A stretch of DNA of 64,000 nucleotides, from positions 22,600 through 86,599 of the forward strand of contig JAJEKV010000811.1 in the NCBI GenBank assembly GCA_021234155.1, in the 5' to 3' direction. Positions 9,770 to 20,448 of the stretch are shown here, in pieces. The number at the start of each line of letters is the position of its first letter. Position 1 is the stretch's first letter. The notes below the pieces were generated by a model. The model saw only the letters and a list, made by a program, of their open reading frames with translations. It made no database searches and was not told where the DNA came from. The DNA comes from Isoetes taiwanensis. Lineage: Eukaryota > Streptophyta > Lycopodiopsida > Isoetales > Isoetaceae. The position numbers were made by a program, and so were the translations under genes.

Positions 9770-12700
9770 ATGGTAAATAAGGTGATTGATCCGCCCGCTC
9801 AAGCAGTAATTCCAACGGAGACCATGCGCCGGGTAAGCAAAAAGCAACTAAACAAAATTTCTATGGGTTTAGGGTCCCCCGTTAATTCGATTTTCTTGCA
9901 TTCTTCCGTGGCGGAAGAAACATTCCCTTAAGACCGGACTGGGCTGATTGCTGAACCGAAGAAGACTTCCATGCATATGGGATGGTCTCACAAAAAGGGC
10001 GTTTCATCCCTCTCAATTTCAACAGATCTCATATCTCCAACAGAGTACAATGAAGTTTGGGATACCAACGGGATCATTCCTGGCAAAACTTCTATTGACA
10101 AGGTAAGGCTGTGAGCAACTAAGAAGCTCTAATTGAACTTCTGAGCAAAATATACCCGGAGGGATTGAAGAACAGAGAAGTTAGAAAGACGATGATCATA
10201 CCTATTTGCATTCAATATCGCCGCGGAGAGCAAAGCGGGGATCCAAAGAAGTTCAAGGTTAATTGGGCAGAATTGTAGCAAAGAGTAGAGCCTACGGCCA
10301 GACAAGGTTAAATGTGAACCCACCAAAGGTGCTCCAAAGAAGAGAAGAGACAAAGAAATCTCAAGAAACCACAACACCTGAAAAGCATAGCAGAAAGGCA
10401 AGTTTCGTGGAGGCACCGGTATTAAATTAGAAGGGAGGCCGCCCATTAGAGCTTGTAATGTGCCCAATAGCTTACACGCCTTTTATGGGGAGAACATATC
10501 ACTGGAAGTCATGTGCAAAGCTTGGCAGAAAACCCTAAACACGCTAAAGAAGTTGATTTAGTCTCCAAGAAGGAGCTAGTTGTCCGGTCCCGTGCTAAAG
10601 GAACTTTCTTCTCGGCTTCACAAGAGAAATTGCGCATAATAAAAGACAACATCTCACGCCTTCAAGCCCCTGACAGTCCCGGCGTCGGTGCCTCTACCGA
10701 GCTATCGCTTAGAGAGAGAGAAAGACATGGCGTAGTACATGCTCAAAGCCCTTGTTGAAATGGGGGTGGCCCAAGATGACGGATAGTTCAACAGTGGCCA
10801 CCAGCCGCCGAGGTTGCAAACAATGAAGTGTAACTTGCAAAAGCCCAAAGAAGATTTGATGAATGTCAACAGCTTAGGGAACTTACAAAGAGAGCTGGCC
10901 AGCCTTGTGAGCATCTATCCCTGTGCCATTCAGTTGCCAATTGGAGATGAGGAGATGCTCCACAGCGGGCTCGCATTCCGGGATGATTACACCCTCACCG
11001 GTCGGTAAATGTGGCCACGTATATCATGTCACCACCGAGTTTGCTTATGGAGAAGACATATCTTGCCTCGAATGTTCAAACAGTTAAAAAGAAGCTTAAT
11101 GGAGGAATTGGGGAAGACAGTCAAGCAGGAACCCTTATATGCTGGGGCAGCAAACAAACACATAGTTGAGACAATTGACATAGATGAGGTGGTAGCTACA
11201 ACTCCAAACAACAACAGGAAAAGGAAGCATGTTAAAACACCTCTTAGTAAAAGGACCCCCGGACACAAGTCTACAAGGACTCGAACTCCACCAAAGCAAG
11301 AACAGCCAAAAAGGTACACGCTTTGTTTTTGAATTGGGAACATTAGAAGCTACCAGAAATGCTGCAAAGAAGATTCAAGCAGTCAGTGACACAATGCCTG
11401 GAAAAGCACAAAGGCTTTGAAGACACCAACACGGTCCAAAGCAGATTCTAGTAGTTCTGACGATGTTGACAATTATCATATAGTTCCAAATTCTGCAGCA
11501 GCCTCTACAAAGGCCTCCTCTAACACTATTGATGCAGGGGCAGACAAGGATGTTGAAGATGTGGAGAAGCATGTCAACAAGGTTGTGACCCGAATCACTA
11601 GGCTCACAAGGTCAAGGATTAAAAATGTTATAGAACCTGAGAGTGAGGGTGAGTCGATGATTCTGGTTGATGAGGGCGTGCCTATAGATCGCCGCAGACT
11701 AGGGGAAAAACCCCCAGTCTAATGTAATTTTTCCATACTTGTTTCAGGCCCAATTTTGATTGCACAAGACTTGCCAAAAGGAGCAGTTAAAAGGTTTTTG
11801 TTTAATACCATAATATATTTATTTTCCCCCATTGTGTCCTTGTAAAATTTGTTTGGAGGTTCAACCTAGGGATCAATATGCATTTGCCTGCAGAAGGAGA
11901 AGGCATCCACAAGTGGTACTTAGTGAATCTGAAGATGAGGATAGTGAGAGAACCCAGACAAATAATGAAGAAACCAAAGTGCCAAAACAACCTATTACAT
12001 ATAAAAGGTGCAATCCTGTTATATTTCAGAATGTGTATTCTCTACAAGTTTCAGTTTGTAATTGGAGCACATCCTTGCATGCAGGAGAACAAGGCAGGTC
12101 GTGAATGAGGAAATGGAGGATAAAGCACGGAGGGCTACTGCAAGGGTTACTGATAGCCAGGAAACACCCATACATTGGGGGCAGGGAGATACTAATACAG
12201 ATGTATCTAACTATGACTATCAGCACTCTCCATCATCTGGTAGCAAAGCTAAAGCAGAGTCCAAAGCCAGATCGCAAAGAACGCCCAAAACATCTTGATA
12301 GCACTTCCCTGCACCAAAGACATCTCGATAGCACTTCCCAGCAGTCCAGCACATGTCGTAGCACAATCAAGCACAATGCAGCAGACATCAACAGTGGTTG
12401 CAAACGTTGAGGGATGGGCACCCAGACGGAAATTGATGGTCCTTGACATAAATGGTGTACTGGCACAGACACAACAGAGGAGAACGGGCAAAAAATTCTT
12501 GCCTCTACCTCAAACGAACCATGTTCTAAAAGAAACTGCAAGTAAGTACCTCATTTGCAGACCAGGATATCATGAGTTTGTGGAGGGCAATGCGGCAGAG
12601 GTTTGATATTGTGATCCGAGTGCTTCTCTACCGAATACACGGGATATGGTGGAGGCATTGTTCCCAGATTTGCGGACCAAATTCTTGAAGGTATATGGTC

Positions 12701-13153
12701 AAGAGCAGTGCTATGCATACGAGCATCCAACCAGCACAGCTAAGCAACTTTTTTTCAAGGAATTGAAGGTTGTACTTGATGATTTTCCTCAATATCATGG
12801 TATGATTTTCTTGGTAGATGACAGCCTACACAAAGGGTTTCTAAACCCTGCACACACAACCGTCCCTGTTATGCCTTTCAAGGGGCAGAAAGAGGACAAC
12901 TTTTTGCAGAAGTTTGTGTGTCCAACATTGGATTATTTGTCTTCTCATGCAGTAGAAGAAACACTCTCCATGACTAGACATCGATGAATGAATGGTTGGA
13001 AAAGGAGAGGCGATTCGATCTTTGGATTCTTGTCTCAACAACTATCTTGTCTCGGCCTATTATATCCTCAATGCTCCAGAAGAGGTACGAAGGCAGTTGT
13101 TGGGCACCATTCCTGAGGACTCTAACCACGCTGAAAACTTCAATGACTCATGA
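9770..13153 (+). pseudogene. Transposon-borne protein with C-terminal NIF/FCP1-like HAD phosphatase
   Basis: A probable first exon runs from ATG at 9770 to a GTAAGC donor at 9833 (21 codons, phase 0). Exon-like segments follow near 9960-10100 and 10120-10260 (EALIELLSKIYPEGLKNREVR) and at 10513-11000. A RING-like or zinc-ribbon-like stretch lies near 11005-11075 (CGHVYH, then CLEC). A long basic and serine/acid-rich, probably disordered region spans 11100-12290. The HAD domain (about 12424-12966) has motif I LMVLDINGVL, a motif III-like FFKELK and motif IV IFLVDDS, followed by NPAHTTVPV. This matches plant NIF-type phosphatase-like proteins, which have DxNG in place of DxDG. Frameshifts near 12295, 12600 and 12985 and in the N-terminal exons show decay. 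The reading resumes to a stop at 13151 (YYILNAPEEVRRQLLG). Confidence 0.75.
12424..12966 (+). other. NIF/FCP1-like HAD phosphatase domain
   Basis: Recognised by spacing and motifs: catalytic-type DINGV (first aspartate kept, the second replaced by asparagine), CRPGYHEF, then FDIVI and SASLPNTRDMVEALFPDL in different frames across an indel near 12610. KQLFFKELK, then FLVDDSLHKGFLNPAHT, follow. Family knowledge: NIF/FCP1/SCP domains remove phosphates from proteins such as the RNA polymerase II C-terminal tail. Whether the DxN variant is catalytic is not shown by the sequence. Confidence 0.8.
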
Positions 13154-13621
13154 AATAACCATTGTACACTACCCTTTTATAATATATGTATGATTTCTTT
13201 GTGTAATCTTGAGTTTTGAGCAATCTTGAGTGATGTCTCTAATACAACATAAAAATTCCAGATAAAGATCTTCAAAATTTAAGACAAAGGTAATTGTAGC
13301 ACCACTTTTGATTTTGCAGGAGAACAAGGAAAGTAGTTTCTGGGGACAGGGTTGATAAACCACCTGATAGCAGTGTTCAACACATGTTCAGCACTGTTCT
13401 ATGTTATGAATTCCAAAGCACAATTTTCTGTAATATATATCTAGCATTGTCTCCAATACTACAAGCATTGTCTCCAATACTAAAATACTCCAATACAGTA
13501 GTCCAATACTACAAACATTGTCTCACAAGCATTGTCTCCAATACAATCATCAAAATTTGAGACAAGTAAACAAGTAACTACAGACCTGTTAAAATGATAA
13601 AACAACTAGGTCAAAGCATAT
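13154..13621. repeat. Intergenic space with short tandem repeats
   Basis: This is the gap between the convergent 3' ends of the two transposon genes. From 13443 to 13546 units close to GCATTGTCTCCAATACTACA recur about five times, imperfectly. No gene was seen. Confidence 0.65.
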
Positions 13622-13944
13622 TCAACCTTCATATGGTAGACTGTCAAGGATCATCTGGTGAGTAGCCTGTTCAAGGGAAAATTTGTTGGTACCAGGAATC
13701 TGATTCATCTCAAACTTGATTGCTGATACGTGATGACTGTACTGGAAGGTCAGGCCTTTGTCTTCTAGTAGCTCCCAACTACCATCAGGCTGGACATCAT
13801 AGTACAAACTAGCCAACACATGTTCATCGACATTGAAGGTTCGACCATCTGACTATCCTTGACAATTTCGTCAGGATATGCCTCGGCTTAACATATTTCA
13901 CCACATAGAAATCTGCGTTCTCCTGATTTCCCTTGTCGGCTACA

Positions 13945-13982
13945 ACAGCAAAGTTATCACCTTACAGCAAAGTTATCACCTT
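13945..13982 (-). repeat. 19-bp tandem duplication disrupting the transposase
   Basis: ACAGCAAAGTTATCACCTT occurs twice in a row (13945-13963, 13964-13982). Removing one copy restores the minus-strand frame from EEGDNFAV into VADKGNQENADFYVVKYV, so this is a frameshift mutation. Confidence 0.9.
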
Positions 13983-15159
13983 CCTCTATGTTTCGACTAA
14001 GCCATTCTCCACTTATCTGGCTTTAGTGTAACATATTTCCAATTCTTCAACCTGTGCTTGTTCACACAAGATGACCAGTTTCCTTTCAAACAGTTACCAC
14101 ATAAACAACTTAAACCTCTATGTGCCACCCTTTGTGCTTGATTTGGCCAAGTATGTAAGGGGATGTGTATTTGCTTGGTCCCTTCCACCTCGCAATCCAG
14201 TCCGGTCTGAATCCTATCAACATCATCCTTTCAATTACCTAGAAGTTGTACGCAAGGAGACAACAAGTATTGCAGCTCACAGGCAGCATAATACAGCACT
14301 ACTCATCACATTACAGCAGTTCACAGACATCACTTAAAGCAGATGAAAGCATTATTCAGCACATTACAACAATTTGCAGGCAGCATTACTCAATAGAATA
14401 TAGCAGATGAAAGCATAATACCTTTTGATGTCCCCGTTGTTGGTACCTTCATTCCAACGAGTTTAAATTCACATGCATTTGACACCCTAAATCTCACCCC
14501 ATCATACTTGAGCTGCTCTCTAGTGAATGCCCCTTTAAGGACTGCCCCTTGCCCATCGTGCTCTCCCTTACCATGGGCTGTCCCAAAGAAATTCTATACT
14601 ATTTCCTTCCCTAGCTCATGGTGATATCTTGGTAGGAAATAGAATGGCCGGGCAGATTTGAATTGGCTAGAACAACCATCTGACCAAACTACCTGGAGAA
14701 TTCTACACCATTTGATACAAGCCATGAATTGTGCTTTCTAAGATAGTGCTGCACAAAAAGAGTGTCATGAATCTTGTCATCACTTAAGTAAAAATGGGTT
14801 TCCTTCAATTTCGATCCAGGCGATGTCCATCCTATACGTGATGTGGACGAGAATTGTTATCTGGTCATTGTGCCAATGCTGGCTTTGAACCTCCCTTTGT
14901 ATTTTTATGCTGTAATTCTCTGCAAAATCAATTACAGAAACAATGGTGCCATCTTGGATATTGTCCAGGCAACTCCTGAATTGCATGGCCTGCCATCTAA
15001 CCCCTGGTAATTGTGTGTGTACGAATATCTTCAATGTGGAACAACGGATATGAAATGAAATCCTTCATCGCCGTTCTCTTGTAAGACAATCTAAGGTGGC
15101 TTTGGTCCTTTCTTTTTTCCCTTGCCATTTGAGGTCTCGTCTTGTCTTTAGCTTCTTGT

Positions 15160-15283
15160 CGCGGTCCCAAAGACTACCTTGGATTTCTTACTTTTGTTTC
15201 CCTTCTTCTCGGCTTGTCTGCAGCCTTCAGTTGTGGTCCCACCAAACTACCTTGGATTTCTTACTTTTGTTTCCCTTCTTGGT
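15160..15283. repeat. 73-bp tandem duplication between transposase exons
   Basis: The 35-base segment at 15173-15207 is repeated exactly at 15246-15280, with related flanks. On the minus strand one frame reads KKGNKSKKSKV twice. It may be an intron or a lysine-rich linker of the transposase. Confidence 0.8.
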
Positions 15284-16989
15284 GGCATTGGATCTTTTCT
15301 TTCTCACGCCACACGGCACTTGGTAAGACAATCGCAACTCCACCAGCTTTCTTGTCTCCACTTGGAATCAGAATAAGGTCTCAGAGCATAAAACGTAAGA
15401 TTAAGCGCAAAGTTGAAAGCACAAAAGCGTGATTCACCGGATGACAAAGACATAGCAAACATGTTTCAAAGATGCAATAACGAGAGTATTACCTTTTCAA
15501 ATGTTTTCCATTCAAGCAAGAACTCATGATTCTCTCCTTCTCTTGGACATATAGGAAGACTTTTTATGCCACACTTCTGACAATTTCTGCATCAAGCGGT
15601 CATGTTTATACCATTCTTCACCCTCGCTCTTGTTGCAAACCACGACCCTCCAGAGCTCACGGGTTTGAGTCATACATTATGTTATTGGGCGGCGGACACT
15701 TCTCACCAGGTCCACAGACCTCGCAACAGCACTTGCACTCTTCACCATGAAATCCAGTTTTTGCTGACCTTAATGCATTCAGGGCTACCCTGGCATACTC
15801 CAACTTCATATGGTATATGCAATAGCAGGTTTCCCTTTCTAATACTTTCTTTACATAAATAGGCTTCCAACTTCTAAAGCCTTTAAGCAAACGGGGGTGT
15901 TCGGGGATGTGCCTTTTATATTGTTGAAATATTGCGGTAGCCTGAATGGTGGCCTTTGGTTAGAAATATTTATGCAATAATAACAAGGAGCTTTTGTATG
16001 GAAACTTATACTGTGTGTGACCTCCATAAGGTGCAAGGGATAAGAAATTGTAAGCCCGACTCTCCAACAATGTTCACAACATCTTTTTTGCAAGGAGAGA
16101 CTACGCTATTTTGTTTCAGTGCATCTGTTATGCTTTTGTTTGCAAGCGGGGGTGAGAGAATCGCACCTCAACCTCCTTTGGAAGCAAGACCATGGACCAT
16201 TTCCAAGGGCGGCTTCGATTTTCTTAATCTGCTAGATTGCAATTGTTGACCTCATGCAACCTATCATAAGAAATATTGTACATTAATCAATGAACATATC
16301 CCAGCCAGCATCACTCAGCAGATACAAGCACTTAAAAGCATAAAGAAGCACAGGCATGAAAGCAAGAATTAGATGTACCTAACAACCACGCCATAGTGGA
16401 ATTGCACCGGATTTTGTGGAAGAAGCCATCACCAGTGTCGAGGTTACGGCTCTCCAAATATCATGGCTCCTTTGCCTCTTTATGGCTGCCATTGTCTGTT
16501 TCAAGTTGTTGAGCAGCACCCCCGCTGCCTTGCACTCCTTTGTCTTTCTCTCTGCATTCAATTTCTTGTAAATTGCAGAGGAAACTGGATCTTCACGCGA
16601 TATTTCCTATGTTGCATTGACATCCAACAAAACGGAACAACGTATTGGAATTCATCGGTAGAAAATCCAATGCTAAGCGTGTGATCGCCTCTAGGCGGTA
16701 TCGAGGGGCGCCATGAAATTCGAGAGAGGGAGAATAAGTGAATTGGAGGGAGAATTTGCGCGGGCCATGAGATCGAAGTAGTTCTGCGCTCGATCGAATT
16801 TGCAACGTACTACCACTCGTGCGAAAATCCAACCAAAATCCCACAATCATTTTTCTAACGGTTCGTTGGTGAGGTGGACATGCGAATACATGAAGGGCGT
16901 CAAAAAAATGACGGGCGATTCGCACCAAACACCCAAATTAAAAGCAAAAGCGGGGGTGCTTTAAAGCTGGCGGGCTAAAACCCTGCTAT

Positions 16990-17013
16990 AAGCATGCGTC
17001 CGGACGCATGCTT
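16990..17013. repeat. Perfect 24-bp palindrome inside the right TIR
   Basis: AAGCATGCGTCC followed directly by its reverse complement. It abuts the right TIR and has no equal at the left end. Confidence 0.95.
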
Positions 17014-17040
17014 TTGATACCCACTAGCATACTTTTACCC
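17013..17040 (-). repeat. Right terminal inverted repeat
   Basis: Reverse complement of the left TIR with two mismatches. ATAT follows at 17041-17044. Confidence 0.9.
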
Positions 17041-17044
17041 ATAT

Positions 17045-18830
17045 CCGCAAGATGGGGCTATATAGATGTGAAATAGAATATGCCAAGTTAGAAAAATAAA
17101 ATGACTTTAAGAACTCCACGTTGAAGCTGTCGCTTTCACCAGGCCCAGTCAATGCAAAGAGACTCTCTTTCATTAACGTTGTCCTTCTTAGGTATGAAGT
17201 ACTTATACTGTTCTTTTTCCAAGATGCATCTAATGTGGATCACATTCTTATATGAGCAACACTGTGGACATATTATCTCTCTAAGAAATTTCACCTCGTC
17301 ATTCACTCTTAACACACAATGAATAAACATAAAAGATAAGCAGACCTATTGGGCTCGATTTGTAGTGCCAATGACTTGAGTGAGTAGATGTATAGGGATT
17401 AGGAATTTTTTGAGATCATAAAAGGGCTTTCTAAGAAACAATGACTAAGCTACATGAACCACCAATTAGAAAACAGAATTGATAATCCAGTCAACAAAAC
17501 AGTTCTAGCTAACTCACTGGATCACATTTTCTAACATACTATTTGATAGAAAACTGCAAATGAGTTTTTATTTAGTGCAATAGGTAGATCTCATTGAGAT
17601 CTTTCAGGGATCAAGTTATACAACTCATAAATCTCAGTCCTCGAAGATTCTACAAATCCAACCAGTCCTCACCATTGGACCAGAGAGGTTATTTCATATA
17701 ACTTCCCGAATATTCGGTTTTCAGGTATATTCCAGTGATTTTCATAATAACTTTCAGATATTCTTTGGCACAAGAATATTCGTACCTTCACGTTCTGCCT
17801 TCACTGCCATAGCCTGCCCGCACAGCTTCTGTGGATGTTTCCAAGGTCCACGTCCGATGCCATATATCACAGTCCTGCTTCGTAAATTTTCGATCAACCC
17901 ACTCCAAACTGATGCATTTGCAAAAAAAAATTCTACTTTTTCCTTTTTGAATGATCTCTACCTCGTATTTTATTGATGGGCACTTCTTCAAACCGGCTTA
18001 ATCCTGTCTGGGTTCCGCTTAAAACTTTCTTTTGGCATGGCTATAGCGAAGAAAAACTCATAGCTTGCTTTGGAAAAATATCCATATTTTTAAGCTTATC
18101 TAATATGTTCGAAGCCCTGTATCAGAGTCTTAAAAACACAAACACCACCAGCCTCTTGCCATAGCCAACCTTTCATGGCCAGAAAAGCAAAACGATTTGG
18201 TCACTCTTAGAGAGCTAAAAATAATTCAGTTTTGCATCCACTCTTTTGCAGAGCTATTCCATGCAAACTCCTGGATGAGGGAATTGCTCTTCTATTTCTT
18301 TTCAGAAGCATAGTCACTACTTTGGGTGATTTGTGTCTTAAGACATAGCAGGCAGCCTAATTCCAGGGATATGAGAAAGGAAGGGGAATTTGAAAACAAA
18401 GGGAAGTTCCTTTAAAAAAAGAAAGTGGGTTTTCTCTTTACTGGTGAAGAAGCCATAACTGCAGAGGTGGTAGCAGAGGAGAAGGAGGGGTTGGAATTTA
18501 TGTGTTTATCAATCTTCCAGATGAAGATTCGTCTACAATGCATGAAGTCTGCTTTTCTCAAACCATTTGCCATTGGTTTCTTTCAAGATTCAATAGTTAA
18601 GAAGAGCAAGCATCAGACTGCCTTGCCTTTTAGATCTAGTTTCGACGAGAAAGATTGATCTACAATGCAGGAAGTTTTTTTCCATTTGCCTCATGTGGGT
18701 TCTAGATCCAGTTCCGGCCAAGCTAGAGTGTGACTAAAGAACTGAAGGGAGGGGTTATCCTCCTCTTCACATCCTTCTTTATGACCCTTCCATCTAGAAG
18801 TTGTTGGACATCTTTTCGATATGTTGTTTA
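17045..18830. other. Intergenic DNA with one exon-like segment
   Basis: Mostly featureless. One stretch on the minus strand, 17957-17786, looks like an exon: an AG before AGATCATTC, an open frame including VIYGIGRGPWKHPQKLCGQ, and a donor AG|GTACGA. I recognise no family. The rest, including 17960-18830, shows no supported gene. Confidence 0.3.
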
Positions 18831-18834
18831 GTCT

Positions 18835-19010
18835 TTTTGGGTTGCCCTAGGGGGCAAACCCTCGCTTATTGGATTTGTGGCATATCCTAGGTATATGCTG
18901 GAATATACCTAAGATATCCGTGGATTTACTCCAAACCCTCTTGATCCTCAGTAAATTGGCGGTCACCGCATTGTGGGTCATTCTTTGTTTTGAACCGGAT
19001 AACTGGCAAT
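18835..19010 (+). repeat. Dispersed repeat, copy A, with hairpin
   Basis: Shares most of its sequence with 26632-26790: TTTTTGGGTTGCCC, CTAGGGGGCAA, a hairpin, CTCCAAACCC, GTAAATTGGCG and GCATTGTGGGTC. The hairpin arms are 18882-18896 and 18903-18917 (one mismatch) with a 6-base loop. It lies directly upstream of the GRAS pseudogene. Confidence 0.85.
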
Positions 19011-19029
19011 ACACACACAGCATATGCAC

Positions 19030-20448
19030 AGTTCCGCAACCAGATTCCCAAAACCTGGCCCGTATAGCTTACGTGCTGCTGGAAGAAGATGATATGCCTG
19101 ACGTATTTTCTCAACAGGAGCTAGACTCCTGCGATGAGATTCTTCAGGAGCTTCAAGCGCTTGTCTGCCCCGATCTCGGATTTGATTCAGCAGGTAAGAG
19201 TGTTTTCTCGCATTCTGATCACTTGTTAGCATATGCTAAGCCCTCTGAATTCAGTAATTTTAATGAGAATAATTTTAGCTCTATTAGTCCGAGTGGCAGG
19301 GCCTTTGATATATAATAAACAAGCTAAGGCTGCCAAATGATGAGCTTATAGACATGATGTTGCATTGTGGATGGCTAGTAAGTAAAGGGCATTTAACCGA
19401 GGCCATGCCTATCATTCAAACCCCGATCCAACAAGCTTCTCCAACTGGCAACGCCACACACACTGGTTTATGCTTTGTGGAGGGCTTAGTTGCACGAATC
19501 TATGGTCCCGCTCCCCGATCCCGTCGAGTGCATTCATTTTTTCCTTCATTTTTCATTAGAAGAAAAAATTAAGGTTTTTAAAGCATCCATAGGTACTCCT
19601 TTTTACAGTGTCGTTTCTCTTGCTAATCGGGCCATTCTAAAAGCCCGTGAGGGATCAACAAAGTTCATATTCTAGATTATAGTGGCAGCCAAAACTACGG
19701 CTTAAAGAGCCATCTCATTGAGACTTTGGTAATCATACTGTGGTCCATTTGAAATGCGTCTGACTTTGATAGAGCTCGCTGCACATGGAGTTGCCATGAA
19801 GAGAATGGAAGAGATAAGGACCAGAGAAGCCGATATGCAGCGTCCAAGGGTGTCAATCTTAAGGTTCATGCAATTGAAGACAGGTGGAAACACGTACAAG
19901 CAGGTGATTTAAACCTTCGATCAGGAGAAATATTAGTAGTAAATTCACTAGCAAGTAACCATAATTTAATGGAAGAGAGCTTGATTCCAGAGAGTCTTAG
20001 AAAACATTGGATCAAGCGGGTGGCAAGCATAAAATCTACGCTATTGATAATAGCCATCCAAAATATTGCAGGGACTGCACCATTCTTTATGAATAGATTG
20101 GTAGTAATATTACCATACTATGCCACCATGTATGACATGTTTGAAACTTGCATGGGGGATAGAGCAGAGAGGGAGATGCTTGAACAATTCAAATTTGGGA
20201 GGCAGATTATAAATATGGTGGGACATGAGGGATTGGAGAGAACTGAGAGGCCAAAAACATACACGTCCTGGCATAATTGTTTGGCAGGGGAAGGGTTTCA
20301 GGTGTTGCTTTCTGGTGCTAGGACCTTGAGAAACATTATTCTGGGCTCATATCAGAAACTCTTTTCCTCAGAAACAAACCAAGGTTGGCTCCTCCTTAGC
20401 TGGAAAGGCTAAATGGCCTATGCTTTATCAACTTGGAGCATATGTTAG
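19030..20448 (+). pseudogene. GRAS-family transcription factor pseudogene
   Basis: Segments of a GRAS domain follow in order but in shifting frames. The N-terminal part has ARIAYVLLEEDDMPDVFSQQ (19058-19120). An LHR I-like part has ELIDMMLHCGWLVSKG, then ASPTGNATHT and FVEGLVARI (19340-19505). Next come EEKIKVFKASIGTPFYSVVS (19560-19620) and a VHIID-like HILDYSGSQNYGL near 19665. LTLIELAAHGVAM is at 19755. Then EILVVNSLASNHNL and PFF-MNRL, and finally the PFYRE/SAW parts with REMLEQFKFGRQIINMVGHE and AYALSTW after a stop. GRAS proteins are plant nuclear regulators; the LHR I sequence suggests the SCARECROW-like/LISCL side of the family. No introns are evident. At least four disruptions show it is dead. 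Confidence 0.85.

Larger units (their letters stand above)
13622..16612 (-). pseudogene. DDE-like transposase, decayed, multi-exon
   Basis: Minus-strand exons in order are as follows. 16612-16379: IYKKLNAERKTKECKAAG. About 16150-15660: YKRHIPEHPRLLKGFRSWKP, then ERETCYCIYHMKLEYA. About 15655-15490: NCQKCGIKSLPICPREGE, then a GTAATA donor. 15040-14420: VIDFAENYSIKIQREVQSQ, then SDDKIHDTLFVQHYL, then WSDGCSSQFKSARPFYFLP, then NFFGTAHGKGEHDGQGAVLK. 14165-13622: LCGNCLKGNWSSCVNK, then the C-terminus. I know this motif set from uncharacterised eukaryotic proteins thought to be transposases; the D of DFAENY and of WSDG are candidate catalytic residues. Frameshifts near 14810 and 14700, an in-frame TAG before NFFG and a 19-bp duplication at 13945-13982 break it. 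Confidence 0.75.
9421..17040. mobile_element. 7.6-kb DNA transposon with transposase and phosphatase genes
   Basis: The two ends are inverted repeats of 28 bp with 26 matches, starting GGGTAAAAGTATGCT. ATAT follows directly outside both ends (9417-9420 and 17041-17044), consistent with a 4-bp target duplication; because ATAT is its own reverse complement it could also belong to the TIRs. Inside are two convergent multi-exon genes: a phosphatase-domain protein (+, 9770-13153) and a DDE-like transposase (-, 16612-13622). Both carry frameshifts, so this copy is defective. The superfamily was not assigned. Confidence 0.85.

Noticed and set aside
10129-10467. A 112-codon hydrophobic minus-strand frame.
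   Set aside because: Opposite an exon-like plus-strand stretch (EALIELLSKIYPEGLKNREV), which fits the gene better.
12546-12567. A possible mini-intron (GTAAGT to TTTGCAG) inside the first phosphatase domain.
   Set aside because: About 22 bases is too short for a plant intron, and reading through gives the expected family sequence.
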